Assembly: GCA_038236995.1 (NCBI GenBank)
Contig: JBBRZE010000011.1
Span: forward strand, 22,292 to 86,291
Direction: 5' to 3'
Length of the DNA stretch: 64,000 nucleotides
Origin: JAAFHB01 sp038236995
Lineage (GTDB): Bacteria; Bacteroidota; Bacteroidia; Bacteroidales; Prolixibacteraceae
The translations under genes were made by a program, and so were the position numbers. The first letter of the stretch is position 1, and each line of letters starts with the position of its first letter. This document shows positions 44,770 through 54,321 of this stretch, piece after piece. The notes beneath the pieces were generated by a model that had not been told where the DNA came from, searched no databases, and saw nothing but the letters and a program-made list of their open reading frames with translations.

Positions 44770-45156
44770 ATGAATTTCGATGACAAATTAGCAATTCTTT
44801 TAGTTGAAGATAATGATCTGAATCAAAGACTGATGAAAATTAGTTTGACTAGGTATCATTACAACGTTACTGTTGCTGTTAATGGTTTAGAAGGAGTTCA
44901 AATATTTAAAAATCAGAAGTTTGATTTGATTTTAATGGATATTATGATGCCGGTAATGGATGGATTTGAAGCGACAAATGAGATACGAAAGCTCGAGAGC
45001 GCCGATTCAAGTCTTGGCCATACTCCTATCATTGCTTTTACGGCTAACACGATTAATAATGATCGTGAAAAGTGTGTTAACGGTGGTATGGATGATATTA
45101 TTGAAAAACCGTTTGATATCAATAAATTCCGTGAAATTTTAAGTTCTTTGCCATAA
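44770..45156 (+). CDS. Single-domain response regulator (CheY-like)
   Basis: A lone receiver domain of 128 residues. The acidic pocket is LVEDN at residues 11-15, the phosphoacceptor Asp57 lies in LILMDIMMPVMDG, and the conserved Thr and Lys are in IIAFTAN and IIEKPFD. There is no output domain. Such regulators act in phosphorelays or by protein contact. The sequence style (NEIRKLE, DDIIEKPFDINKF) resembles receivers of hybrid histidine kinases. No kinase is adjacent. ruvB starts 57 bp downstream and may be co-transcribed. Confidence 0.93.
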   Translation: MNFDDKLAILLVEDNDLNQRLMKISLTRYHYNVTVAVNGLEGVQIFKNQKFDLILMDIMMPVMDGFEATNEIRKLESADSSLGHTPIIAFTANTINNDREKCVNGGMDDIIEKPFDINKFREILSSLP

Positions 45157-45213
45157 AAGAATGAATGATTCTCACCCCAAGAGTACTTTTGAGATTTAAA
45201 GCCACTAGCGTGT

Positions 45214-46239
45214 ATGGAAGAATTTATTGATTTACGAGGAAATAGTACTGAAGGTATTGACAAAGAATTAGATAGCAAACTAAGACCTTTGCGGTTTGCT
45301 GATTTTAGCGGGCAAAATAAAATCGTTGAAAATCTGAAAATCTTTGTTCAGGCTGCTGTAATGAGGGGTGAATCACTTGATCACGTACTATTACATGGTC
45401 CTCCTGGTTTGGGAAAAACAACACTATCAAATATTATTGCAAATGAACTTGGAGTAAATCTTAAACTTACCTCAGGTCCGGTATTGGATAAACCCGGCGA
45501 TTTAGCTGGTGTTCTTACCAATCTCGAAAATAATGATGTTTTATTTATTGATGAAATTCACAGGTTAAGCGCTGTTGTTGAAGAATACCTTTATTCTGCA
45601 ATGGAGGATTACCGTATTGATATAATGATTGATAAAGGTCCAAGTGCAAGATCCATACAACTTGAATTAAATCATTTTACACTTATTGGAGCAACTACAA
45701 GAAGTGGTTTACTTACTGCACCTCTTAGAGCAAGATTTGGTATAAATTGTCACCTTGAATATTATGATGTTGAAGTTTTAACTGGTATTGTCAAACGTTC
45801 TGCAAAAATTCTTGATGTGAAAATATATGATGATGCAGCGCTTGAAATTGCACGAAGAAGCCGTGGTACGCCTCGAATTGTAAATGCACTTTTGCGAAGA
45901 GTTCGTGATTTTGCAATGGTAAAGGGAAATGGCATAATTGATCTTGAAATTACCCGTTATGCACTTGAGGCTTTAAATATTGATAAGTATGGTCTTGATG
46001 AAATGGATAATAGAATTTTAAGCACCATTATCGATAAGTTTAAAGGTGGACCAATCGGATTAACTACGATTGCAACCGCTGTAAGTGAAGATGCAGGAAC
46101 AATTGAAGAAGTCTATGAACCGTTTTTAATTAAGGAAGGATTTTTAAAAAGAACACCTCGTGGACGTGAAGCAACTGAATTAGCTTTTAATCATTTAGGA
46201 AGAACATGGCGAAAAGACTATCCGCAAACATTGTTTTAA
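45214..46239 (+). CDS. ruvB: Holliday junction branch migration ATPase RuvB
   Basis: RuvB is the hexameric motor that drives branch migration with RuvA. Walker A is HGPPGLGKTTLSN, Walker B LFIDEIHRLS, and sensor motifs IGATTRSGLLTAPLRARFG and SRGTPRIVNALLRRVRDFA are present. The C-terminal winged helix (GTIEEVYEPFLIKEGFLKRTPRGR) is intact. The length of 341 residues is normal. It lies convergent with the next gene, only 2 bp from that gene's stop. Confidence 0.97.
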   Translation: MEEFIDLRGNSTEGIDKELDSKLRPLRFADFSGQNKIVENLKIFVQAAVMRGESLDHVLLHGPPGLGKTTLSNIIANELGVNLKLTSGPVLDKPGDLAGVLTNLENNDVLFIDEIHRLSAVVEEYLYSAMEDYRIDIMIDKGPSARSIQLELNHFTLIGATTRSGLLTAPLRARFGINCHLEYYDVEVLTGIVKRSAKILDVKIYDDAALEIARRSRGTPRIVNALLRRVRDFAMVKGNGIIDLEITRYALEALNIDKYGLDEMDNRILSTIIDKFKGGPIGLTTIATAVSEDAGTIEEVYEPFLIKEGFLKRTPRGREATELAFNHLGRTWRKDYPQTLF

Positions 46240-46241
46240 AC

Positions 46242-47324
46242 TTACTTTATTTTTTTAACTAATTCTATTTCAAATAGTTTAGGCCAAAATTTGCCTGTAA
46301 CATAGATTTTGTCTTTATCTTTATCGTAAGCGATTCCATTTAATACATCTACTTGATTATTTTGATTGGATATATTAGAACCTAATAGTCCTTTTAAATC
46401 GATTTCAGCTACAATTTTGCCAGTTTTCGGATCTATCCGAACAATGGTGTCGGTAGTCCATACATTTGCCCAAATTTCACAGTCAATGTATTCAAGTTCG
46501 TTTAAATTTGCTACAATACCTTTTTGATTACAAACCTGAATTTTCTTTACTTCAGCCAGCGTTTCAGGATCAAGATACGTCAAATATTCAGTACCATCGC
46601 TCATTATTAAATATTTACCATCGTTGGTAAATCCCCATCCCTGTGCATTTTTAAAGGTAAAGGTTTTTATCAATTCAAAAGTATTTAAATCACGTACAAA
46701 TCCAATTTGAGTTTTATAAGTTAGCTGGTATATTTTACCGTTTAAAATGGTAATTCCCTCACCAAAATATTTGTCATCAAGTTTATTTTCTTTTACAACT
46801 TTCCAATTACTAAGATCAATCTTGTAAATTGAAGAGGTCCCTTCCTGTCCGGTACTTTCATAAAGAAAACCGTTACTAATTTCAAATCCTTCTGTAAAGT
46901 GTTCAATATTATGCGGAAGAGATTTTATAATTTTATAAATAAATTTTTGTGGAATAATATCCGAAAGCAGGAGAAAATCGGTATAATTTTCTCCAGTTGT
47001 ACCATCTCCTAAAGTTGAAATTGACTTCAAATAACGGCTACCTACTTGATAATTTTGTGAATCGATTTCGAAAGAACCTTCTATTTTATCACTCGTAAAT
47101 ACAGATTTTCCATCAACGAAAAATTCTGTTTTAGTTAGTGTACCATCTTTGATCTTAGTTTGAAAATTTACAGTTAGTTTATCGCCAACCGTATAATTTT
47201 TATTCTTAGGTATAATTTTGATGGATGTTACTGGTTTTCGTATTCGTTTTGAGGACTGCGCACAGTTCACCAAAACAAATGATGTCAAAATAACAAAAAG
47301 GGTAAAGACTGTTAGCGTTCTCAT
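46242..47324 (-). CDS. Glutaminyl-peptide cyclotransferase (glutamine cyclotransferase) lipoprotein
   Basis: The beta-propeller glutamine cyclotransferase family converts N-terminal Gln to pyroglutamate. The propeller begins at HFTEGFEISNGFLYESTGQE and includes GEGITILNGKIYQLTYK, GWGFTNDGKYLIMSDGTEYL, LNELEYIDCEIWANVW and the end motif LNGIAYDKDKDKIYVTGKFW. An Ig-like domain precedes it. The signal peptide ends in the lipobox LVNC (Cys21 from the ATG at 47324), so the protein is a lipoprotein; a start 21 bp earlier is possible. Glutamine cyclotransferase is often linked in Bacteroidota to maturation of exported proteins that begin with Gln; that link is inference. Confidence 0.9.
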   Translation of the reverse strand: MRTLTVFTLFVILTSFVLVNCAQSSKRIRKPVTSIKIIPKNKNYTVGDKLTVNFQTKIKDGTLTKTEFFVDGKSVFTSDKIEGSFEIDSQNYQVGSRYLKSISTLGDGTTGENYTDFLLLSDIIPQKFIYKIIKSLPHNIEHFTEGFEISNGFLYESTGQEGTSSIYKIDLSNWKVVKENKLDDKYFGEGITILNGKIYQLTYKTQIGFVRDLNTFELIKTFTFKNAQGWGFTNDGKYLIMSDGTEYLTYLDPETLAEVKKIQVCNQKGIVANLNELEYIDCEIWANVWTTDTIVRIDPKTGKIVAEIDLKGLLGSNISNQNNQVDVLNGIAYDKDKDKIYVTGKFWPKLFEIELVKKIK

Positions 47325-47423
47325 AATCAATTTAAAAGTGAGCAAAAACTGTTGCTTTTTTCAATGTCGGAAATTATATAAAAATTGGTTGTTATTAACA
47401 ATTAGGGGTTGTTTAATTAACAA

Positions 47424-47439
47424 TGCTTCACGTGGAACG
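47424..47439. promoter_or_regulatory. Degenerate parS-like site
   Basis: TGCTTCACGTGGAACG keeps the central CACGTG and most flanks but differs from TGTTCCACGTGGAACA at three positions. It lies in the non-coding gap before the flippase gene, about 7.6 kb from the perfect palindrome. It could be a weaker ParB site or chance. Confidence 0.4.
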
Positions 47440-47586
47440 TTACCAATCATTTATTTGGTCTTTTTATTTTGGTTGAAAAGTGAGGTTAAGATAAATATGC
47501 TGATTAAGCAGTTTTTATTATTAAAATGGAATCAGAATGATATTTACAGGAATAATGAAAAAGATGATCTGAATAACCTAAAGCAT

Positions 47587-47594
47587 TATCTTTG
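47587..47594 (+). promoter_or_regulatory. Candidate -7 promoter box for the flippase operon
   Basis: TATCTTTG matches TAnnTTTG 27 bp before the TTG start of the flippase gene. No -33 TTG at the right spacing was seen. Confidence 0.4.
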
Positions 47595-47621
47595 CAATTT
47601 ATATTTTAATAAAAAAATATT

Positions 47622-49118
47622 TTGAGTGCATTAAAGAAACTTGCAGGCGAAACAGTCATTTATGGTGTTCCAAGCATTGTAGGAAGATTTCTTAATTTAT
47701 TGCTAACGCCTCTTTATACCTACACCTTTTTGCCGGGTACATTCGGTATATTAAGTAATATTCTTGCTTACGTTACATTTTTTCAGGTTTTACTAACCTA
47801 TGGAATGGAAACTGCTTTTTTCAGATTTGCAGGAAAAAGTGAAAATCCGGAAAAGGTTTTTACCACTTCAATGGTTTCACTTGGTATTACTACAGTTGCA
47901 TTTATTGTTTTAATTTTAAGTTTTGCCAAAAATATTTCTGGCTGGATCGACTATGAAGGACATCCTGAATATATCATTTGGATGGGGGTTACTGTAGCAC
48001 TTGATACCTTATGTGCAATTCCATTCGCGAAACTGAGATTACAGTCAAGGCCCTATAAATTTGCTCTTCTAAAATTAGTAAATATTGGTTTAAGTATTTT
48101 TCTGAATATATTCTGGATATATCTATGTCCTAAATTATTGCAGGCAAATCCCGATTCGTTCGTCCAATATATTTACAACCCAAAGATTGGTATAGGCTAC
48201 GCATTTATATCCTATTTAGTTGCAGCAGCCATTACACTGCTTTTCTTTATTCCTGATTTAAAAATTAAAAAATCTAATTTTGATGGATTGCTTCTCCGTC
48301 AAATGCTGAGATATGGTTGGCCGATTTTAGTGATTGGAGTGGCAGGAATGGTCAATCTGCAAATTGATAAAATTTTATTACCAAAACTCCTTGTTGGTTC
48401 TGATGATCCAATCTATGTGCTGGGTATATATTCAGCAGCTGGTAAATTGGCAATTCTGATGACGCTTTTTATTCAAGCCTTCCGTTTCTCATTCGAACCC
48501 TTTTTGTTTTCACATTATAAAAATGAAGATTCGAAAAAAATATATGCGGTAATCATGAAATACTTTGTGATATTGGGTCTTATCATCTTTTTGGGTGTAA
48601 TATTCTACATGGATATTCTGAAATATTTTATAGGAAACTCAAAATCGGGATATCATGAAGGGCTCAAAGTCGTTCCATGGCTTCTTATGGGAAATTTATT
48701 TTTGGGAATCTTTTACACTCAATCTTTGTGGTATAAATTAACTGATCAGACACACTTTGGCGCCCGGTTTGCGGTTGTTGGTGCTGTAATTACATTCGCT
48801 TTAAATGTTCTTTTGATTCCTGTTTTAGGTTATATGGCTTGTGGATACGTCTTTTTCACGTCTTCACTGGTAATGACAGTCATGTCGTATCTTGTTGGAC
48901 AAAAATACTTTCCTGTGAAATATGACTTAAAGCGAATTGGAGCTTATTTTTTGGTAGCCATGTCGTTGTATGTGATTCAAAATGTAGTCGCTCCTCATGA
49001 TGAATTCTTACGGATGAGTTTCAATACTGGCTTATTTATGATTTTCTTCCTGTTTATCTGGTTTAAAGAGAAAGCTGATCTTATAGGTTTATTTAACTTT
49101 AATGGGAAGGCAAAGTGA
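47622..49118 (+). CDS. Oligosaccharide flippase family protein (MATE/MVF superfamily)
   Basis: A polytopic membrane protein of 498 residues with about 12-14 helices, of the kind that flips lipid-linked oligosaccharides (Wzx-like). It starts LAGETVIYGVPSIVGRFLNL LLTPLYTYTF, typical of this group, and has helices such as YGWPILVIGVAGMVNLQIDK and FVILGLIIFLGVIFYMDIL. The start codon is a TTG at 47622 with no in-frame ATG nearby. No glycosyltransferase genes are adjacent; dut and the TPR/DUF4292/EnvC cluster follow on the same strand. The substrate is unknown. It could serve peptidoglycan or surface polysaccharide. Confidence 0.9.
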   Translation: MSALKKLAGETVIYGVPSIVGRFLNLLLTPLYTYTFLPGTFGILSNILAYVTFFQVLLTYGMETAFFRFAGKSENPEKVFTTSMVSLGITTVAFIVLILSFAKNISGWIDYEGHPEYIIWMGVTVALDTLCAIPFAKLRLQSRPYKFALLKLVNIGLSIFLNIFWIYLCPKLLQANPDSFVQYIYNPKIGIGYAFISYLVAAAITLLFFIPDLKIKKSNFDGLLLRQMLRYGWPILVIGVAGMVNLQIDKILLPKLLVGSDDPIYVLGIYSAAGKLAILMTLFIQAFRFSFEPFLFSHYKNEDSKKIYAVIMKYFVILGLIIFLGVIFYMDILKYFIGNSKSGYHEGLKVVPWLLMGNLFLGIFYTQSLWYKLTDQTHFGARFAVVGAVITFALNVLLIPVLGYMACGYVFFTSSLVMTVMSYLVGQKYFPVKYDLKRIGAYFLVAMSLYVIQNVVAPHDEFLRMSFNTGLFMIFFLFIWFKEKADLIGLFNFNGKAK

Positions 49119-49173
49119 CAACAGAAAGTAGATTGGAATTGTTTATTATCTTAGCAAATTGAAATAATTACAG

Positions 49174-49608
49174 ATGAAAGTAAAAATAGTCAATAAATCG
49201 TTAAACGAGTTGCCGGAATATAGTACGCAACATGCGGCAGGTATGGATTTGCGTGCAAACCTTCTTGAGGAAGTAATAATGGAACCTTTTGAAAGGAAGC
49301 TAATTCCTACCGGATTATTTATTGAATTGCCCGTTGGTTTTGAGGCACAGGTCCGGCCCCGAAGTGGCCTTGCTTTGAAAAAAGGAATTACTGTTCTAAA
49401 TTCTCCCGGAACAATTGACGCCGATTACCGTGGTGAAATTATGGTAATTCTTATAAATCTTTCTTCAGAAAAATTTGTGATTCAACATGGTGAACGAATT
49501 GCCCAAATGATCGTTGCTGCACATGAAACTGTTAATTGGGAAAGGGTCGAAATACTCGAAGACACCACAAGAGGCGAAGGTGGTTTTGGACATACCGGTA
49601 AGCACTGA
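49174..49608 (+). CDS. dut: dUTP diphosphatase
   Basis: Dut hydrolyses dUTP to dUMP, keeping uracil out of DNA. All five trimeric dUTPase motifs are visible: AAGMDLRA, RPRSGLALKKG, DYRGEIMVILIN, GERIAQMIV, and RGEGGFGHTGK at the C-terminus. The length of 144 residues is normal. It lies 55 bp after the flippase gene and 41 bp before the TPR gene, likely in one operon. Confidence 0.97.
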   Translation: MKVKIVNKSLNELPEYSTQHAAGMDLRANLLEEVIMEPFERKLIPTGLFIELPVGFEAQVRPRSGLALKKGITVLNSPGTIDADYRGEIMVILINLSSEKFVIQHGERIAQMIVAAHETVNWERVEILEDTTRGEGGFGHTGKH

Positions 49609-49649
49609 TTCGAAATTTGCTTTAGGGTTAAGAATTAAAATTATTTAGA

Positions 49650-51422
49650 ATGACAAGTAGAGAGAGATTAATTGGGATTTTATTGATTACAATAAGTTCG
49701 GGTGCTGTTTTTTCCTGTAAAGTTGCAAAAACGGTTCCTGCAAGTGTTGTTACTGTTTCTAAAGATACTGCGGAAGTAAAGTTGAGCGATGACGCCGCAA
49801 AAGAGTTTGAATATCTGTATATTGAAGGGTTAAAGCAAAAGACGTTAAATAATTTTGACGATGCGATTAAGATTTTTTCACGGTGCCTCGAAATAGATCC
49901 GCGATCGTCGGCGACCCTTTACGAAATGGCAAACGTTCATGTGTCAAAAGGCGATTTTCAAAGTTCGATGTTTATGCTTGAAAAGGCCGTTTCGATGAAT
50001 CCTGACAATCAGTATTACCGGCTGTTGCTTGTAAAAGTTTATCAGCAAAATAAGTTGTACGAAAAGGCAGCATCGGAGTATGCGGCAATTTCAAAATTAG
50101 TTCCAGACAATCCTGATTACCCTTTTTATCAGGCTGCATTGCTTACAATGGCAGGTAAAAATGATGAGGCATTGGCAATGTACAATCAGTTTGAACAAAA
50201 AACGGGAATCACCGAACCCATTGCTGTTGGCAAACAGCAGATCTATCTTCAACAAGGAAATAAGCCAGCTGCATATGCCGAAATTGAAAAACTTATTCAG
50301 GCCAATCCTGCAGTTTCGAAGTACTACGGACTACTTGCTGATATGTATCTGTCTGACAAAAATAGGGAGAAGGCCCTCGAAAATTACAATAAAATCCTGC
50401 AGATAGATCCCAATGATGGATTTGTTCACCTCTCAATTGCAAGTTATTACCTCGAGGCGAATGATTCGGTGAAAGCTTATGAGCACATCAAAGCAGCCTT
50501 TAAGAACTCCTCATTAGAATTGGAGACGAAGGCCCAAATGTATATGTTGCTTATTCAACCAGGAACCATCAAAATTTCAGATAAACAGCAACTCGAATTA
50601 CTTCACATTCTTATTGAGACACATATCGACGATGAGCGACCCCGTGCATTAATGGTTGATTATTATCTGAATAAAAAGCAAACAGAAGAGGCTCGCAAAG
50701 AGTTAAGACTGGTGCTTGATATTAAGAAAGATAACTATGCATATTGGGAACGGCTGTTATTGATTAATAATGATTTGCTCGACTGGAAGTCGATGAATGA
50801 CGACAGCAATAAAGCTTTGCAATTTTTCCCTGAACAACCCTTAATTTATATTCTTAAATCGGTTGGATTGTTACAGGAGAAGAAATACAGCGAAATGCTT
50901 TCAGTACTCGATTCAGGAATTGTTCATGCAAATAAGGATCCTAAAATTCTGTCGCAGCTTTATACTTACCAGGCCGAAGCGTTTTATAATCTGAAACGTT
51001 TTAACGAAGCTTTTGATGTTTTCGATAAGGTTGTCGAACTTGACCCCGAAAACTACATGGCCATGAATAATTATGCCTACTATCTTTCATTAAAGGGTGA
51101 ACGGCTTGACGTTGCTGAGCAACTGAGTGCAAAAGTTGTTCAGGCCAATCCGGATAATGCAACCTATCTTGATACTTATGCCTGGGTATTTTTTATAAAG
51201 AAAGATTATTCGCTGGCGAAGTTTTACATGGAGACTGCCCTATCGAAGAAATCCGAAGATAGTGCTGTTATTGTAGAGCATTATGGCGATATCTTGTATC
51301 ACCTAAAAGACAAGGAGAGCGCACTTATCCAATGGAAGAAGTCGCTTCAGATGGGTAATGACTCAAAAATTCTTAAGCAGAAAATAGCTGAAAAACGATA
51401 TATTGAAACAAAAGAAAACTAA
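49650..51422 (+). CDS. TPR-repeat lipoprotein
   Basis: A lipoprotein (lipobox VFSC near residue 23) of 590 residues built mostly of tetratricopeptide repeats, for example NFDDAIKIFSRCLEIDPRSS, KGDFQSSMFMLEKAVSMNPD, REKALENYNKILQIDPND and NEAFDVFDKVVELDPENY. TPR arrays serve as protein-binding scaffolds, here probably in the outer membrane facing the periplasm. In Bacteroidota a gene of this type commonly stands before DUF4292 and EnvC-like genes, as here (3-bp gap to DUF4292). A link to envelope assembly is inferred from context. Confidence 0.9.
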   Translation: MTSRERLIGILLITISSGAVFSCKVAKTVPASVVTVSKDTAEVKLSDDAAKEFEYLYIEGLKQKTLNNFDDAIKIFSRCLEIDPRSSATLYEMANVHVSKGDFQSSMFMLEKAVSMNPDNQYYRLLLVKVYQQNKLYEKAASEYAAISKLVPDNPDYPFYQAALLTMAGKNDEALAMYNQFEQKTGITEPIAVGKQQIYLQQGNKPAAYAEIEKLIQANPAVSKYYGLLADMYLSDKNREKALENYNKILQIDPNDGFVHLSIASYYLEANDSVKAYEHIKAAFKNSSLELETKAQMYMLLIQPGTIKISDKQQLELLHILIETHIDDERPRALMVDYYLNKKQTEEARKELRLVLDIKKDNYAYWERLLLINNDLLDWKSMNDDSNKALQFFPEQPLIYILKSVGLLQEKKYSEMLSVLDSGIVHANKDPKILSQLYTYQAEAFYNLKRFNEAFDVFDKVVELDPENYMAMNNYAYYLSLKGERLDVAEQLSAKVVQANPDNATYLDTYAWVFFIKKDYSLAKFYMETALSKKSEDSAVIVEHYGDILYHLKDKESALIQWKKSLQMGNDSKILKQKIAEKRYIETKEN

Positions 51423-51425
51423 TTT

Positions 51426-52304
51426 ATGTGTTCCGGTAAAAGGTTGATTTATAGATTTTATTGGGTATTTATCCTTCTTTTTTTCTTTGCCGGATGTAAA
51501 CAGACCGAGAAAATTACAGCGCCTAAAAAAATTAAAAGGTACAGCGTAGGTAAGGTAATTAAAATGACCAATGAAAATTCATTAAAATATGAAACATTAT
51601 CGGTAAAAAAAATGGCTGTTTCTCTGACCAATGATGGTAATACCACCACTGTTCGCGGATCTTACAAAATACGGCGTGATAGTATTATACAGCTATACGC
51701 TCAGAAAATGGCAATTCCGCTTGGTAAAATGGAGGTGAATGTCGATTCTTTCAGGATGGTCTATTTTCTTGAGCAGGAGTTATTTGTCGGGAAAAATAAT
51801 TATTTAAGCAAACTACTGGGAATAGATGTTGATTTTGGTGTATTACAGGCACTATTAAGCAATAAAATGTTTTCGTTTCGCCAGGATACACGGGATAAAG
51901 ATTTCAAGGAATTTTCATGCGACATTGAAGATGAAATGTACAAGATTTCGTCAATCCGCGACCAACGAATTCGAAGTTTTAATAAAAACGAAGAAAAGCA
52001 TGAAAGGTATCGTAATCGTTTGGATGAAGGCCGCGGCATAAAACAAGATATCTATATTGATCCCGATTCATTTGTCGTAAGGCGGATGGTTTTTAAAGAT
52101 ATTGAAAATAATAAAGGGTTGAAACTTGAATTTTCGAATTATGAAAAAGTGATGGATCAGTGGTTTCCGGGATCGATAAAGATGCAAGTAACAGGAGAGA
52201 AACAACTGGAATTATCCATCGAATTATCGAAAATAAGTTTGAATGACGAAACGAATTTTGGATTTTCAGTCTCGCCTAAATATAAAAAGAAATTAATTGA
52301 ATAA
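51426..52304 (+). CDS. DUF4292 family lipoprotein
   Basis: I recognise the DUF4292 family, LolA/LolB-like lipoproteins of Bacteroidota of untested function. The lipobox FAGC lies near residue 25 (FFFAGCKQTEK). The body includes TTTVRGSYKIRRDSIIQLYA, PLGKMEVNVDSFRMVYF and GIKQDIYIDPDSFVVRRMVF, a beta-rich pattern like LolA. The length is 292 residues. It lies 3 bp after the TPR gene and 29 bp before the EnvC-like gene, in one operon. A role in lipoprotein or outer-membrane handling is only inferred. Confidence 0.87.
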   Translation: MCSGKRLIYRFYWVFILLFFFAGCKQTEKITAPKKIKRYSVGKVIKMTNENSLKYETLSVKKMAVSLTNDGNTTTVRGSYKIRRDSIIQLYAQKMAIPLGKMEVNVDSFRMVYFLEQELFVGKNNYLSKLLGIDVDFGVLQALLSNKMFSFRQDTRDKDFKEFSCDIEDEMYKISSIRDQRIRSFNKNEEKHERYRNRLDEGRGIKQDIYIDPDSFVVRRMVFKDIENNKGLKLEFSNYEKVMDQWFPGSIKMQVTGEKQLELSIELSKISLNDETNFGFSVSPKYKKKLIE

Positions 52305-52333
52305 TTAAGTATCATTTTGGTTATATTAAATCG

Positions 52334-53554
52334 ATGGAATGTTCTATTTTGAGGTTTTTAAAACTGATCTGTTTTTCAATTTTGATATGCTTTTCCTTCA
52401 ATTCTTTTGGGCAGTCGCTTGATGAACTGAGGAAGCAGAAGGAGAAAACTGCATCAGAAATTGAATACATCAATAATTTATTGAAAGAGACGAACAGCAA
52501 TGCAAAAGCCTCTCTTAACAGGCTTGCTGTGCTTGAAAGGCAAATTAAACTTCAGGATAATCTCATCAATAATATCACAGGTGAAATCGGTTATCTTGAT
52601 AACACCATTCAACAAAACTCAAAACGAATTGATTCGCTTGGTATTGAATTAGAGACTGTTAAATTGAAATATGCCTCAATGATCAGGTATGCAAACAGAA
52701 ATCAGAATAGCAATAATCAACTGCTCTTTTTGCTTTCGTCAGAGGATTTCAATCAGGCCTACAAACGGTTTATTTATTTAAAACAGTATGCCGATTATCG
52801 CCGTAAACAAGCTGAGAGAATCACTGAATTCAAGAGCTCTATTGGTGGTCAGTTGATTGAATTCAATAAACGGAAAGAGGAAAAGAAAGATCTTTTGGTT
52901 TCGAAAGTAAAACAAACGAAAATTATTGAGCAACAAAAGATACAACAAAATAATGTTTATTCTGATCTTCAGCAAAAAGAGAAGGATTTAAAGAGAAAGC
53001 TTGAAAATCAGCGACGTGCCGAGTTAAGATTGCAGCAGGAGATCGAAAGAGTTATTTCTGATGAAGCAAAAAAATTGACGCGTAAAAAATCGAAGGAACC
53101 GGGTCTATCTTTGACACCTGCAGAGAAAGTTTTGTCTGGCGATTTTTCCAATAACCGGGGTAAATTTCCATGGCCTGTTCAACGAGGTTTAATAACTGAT
53201 CATTTTGGTGACCATCCTCATGCAGTTTTGAAATATGTTGTGGTTCGTAATTCAGGAATTGATATAACAACTCAGGCAAATGCAAAAGCGAGGGCGATTT
53301 TTAAAGGAGAAGTGACCAAAGTTGTGGCGATTCCAGGTGCTAACTACGCGGTCATTATCCGGCACGGAAACTACCTCACTGTATATTCAAATCTAAGCGA
53401 TGTTTTCGTAAAGGCCGGCCAGAATGTGGAAATTAAAGATGATATTGGAAGTGTCTTTACTGATCAGAATGATGATAATAAAACGGTCCTTAAGTTTCAA
53501 TTATGGCGCGAAAGCACCAAGCTTGATCCGGAGGATTGGCTGATCAGACAGTAA
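52334..53554 (+). CDS. EnvC-like murein hydrolase activator (degenerate M23 domain)
   Basis: After a signal peptide ending in FNSFGQ the protein has a long coiled coil (LDELRKQKEKTASEIEYINN to about residue 245) and a C-terminal LytM-type domain. The zinc ligands are missing: the HxGxD position reads NSGIDI and the HLHFE position reads LKFQLW. This matches EnvC and related activators, which stimulate amidases without being peptidases themselves. The length of 406 residues is normal. It ends the flippase-dut-TPR-DUF4292 run. Confidence 0.92.
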   Translation: MECSILRFLKLICFSILICFSFNSFGQSLDELRKQKEKTASEIEYINNLLKETNSNAKASLNRLAVLERQIKLQDNLINNITGEIGYLDNTIQQNSKRIDSLGIELETVKLKYASMIRYANRNQNSNNQLLFLLSSEDFNQAYKRFIYLKQYADYRRKQAERITEFKSSIGGQLIEFNKRKEEKKDLLVSKVKQTKIIEQQKIQQNNVYSDLQQKEKDLKRKLENQRRAELRLQQEIERVISDEAKKLTRKKSKEPGLSLTPAEKVLSGDFSNNRGKFPWPVQRGLITDHFGDHPHAVLKYVVVRNSGIDITTQANAKARAIFKGEVTKVVAIPGANYAVIIRHGNYLTVYSNLSDVFVKAGQNVEIKDDIGSVFTDQNDDNKTVLKFQLWRESTKLDPEDWLIRQ

Positions 53555-53580
53555 TTAAATTGAATGTATTAGCGGCTTTA

Positions 53581-54285
53581 TTAGTACTTCGTCAGATTTG
53601 CCACTTTTGTGAGTCCTGAAAGGTTGATAATTTTAATTTTCCTTCCCTGAAGATCAATCAGTTTATCCTGTTTAAACTCCGAAAGAAGCCGAATGATCGA
53701 CTCTGTGGCTGTTCCTACAGTATTTGCCAATTCCTCTCTTGTCAGTGAAATTTGGAGTGTCTGATCGGCATCAAGATCGAAATTATCCTTCAGAAGCAAA
53801 AGAACTTCTGCAAGTCGTTCACGAACTGTTTTCTGTGCAATATCAGTAATGTATTCATTCGCCTCTTTTAATTCGGCGCACACGATACGAAGCATCGCCA
53901 GTGAAAAGGAAGAATTTTTCTCGATCAGGCTGAGAAGGGTTTTATAAGGTATGTGACACAATACGGCGTCATCGATGACTTTTGAAGTTGTACATGCTGA
54001 TTCCTGGCTTAATAGCGACCGGTAAGCAATAATATCCCCTTTCCGGGCGAACCGGATAATCATTTCTTTCCCATCAATACCAGTTTTATAGACTTTTACA
54101 ATACCACGGATGATGCAGTAAAATCCGGTAAGTCTACTCCCCTCTTTATAAACAATACTCCCTTTTTTGTAAGAGGTGCATGTCTTTTCAAAATTCAGGC
54201 TTTTTAGTTCTTCTTCGGTCAATGACTTGAAAAAGCGAAAACCTGAAAGGTTGACATCGTCTGTTGATTCGTTAATATTCTTCAT
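53581..54285 (-). CDS. Crp/Fnr family transcriptional regulator
   Basis: An N-terminal cyclic-nucleotide-binding-like domain (KKGSIVYKEGSRLTGFYCIIRG, KGDIIAYRSLL) is followed by a Crp-type winged helix (TREELANTVGTATESIIRLL as recognition helix). The length of 234 residues is normal. There is no N-terminal Cys cluster for an Fnr-type Fe-S centre, though scattered cysteines exist (CTSYKKG, SACTTS). It is divergent from yceI, and a strong dyad lies between the two starts, a likely operator for this regulator. Confidence 0.94.
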   Translation of the reverse strand: MKNINESTDDVNLSGFRFFKSLTEEELKSLNFEKTCTSYKKGSIVYKEGSRLTGFYCIIRGIVKVYKTGIDGKEMIIRFARKGDIIAYRSLLSQESACTTSKVIDDAVLCHIPYKTLLSLIEKNSSFSLAMLRIVCAELKEANEYITDIAQKTVRERLAEVLLLLKDNFDLDADQTLQISLTREELANTVGTATESIIRLLSEFKQDKLIDLQGRKIKIINLSGLTKVANLTKY

Positions 54286-54321
54286 TTTTCAAGGTAAATA
54301 GTATGAACTTTTTGGTAGCGT

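Noticed and set aside
47218..47625. 135-codon plus-strand ORF covering the second parS-like site
   Set aside because: It begins antisense to the cyclotransferase gene, has low-complexity composition, and crosses the flippase promoter region.
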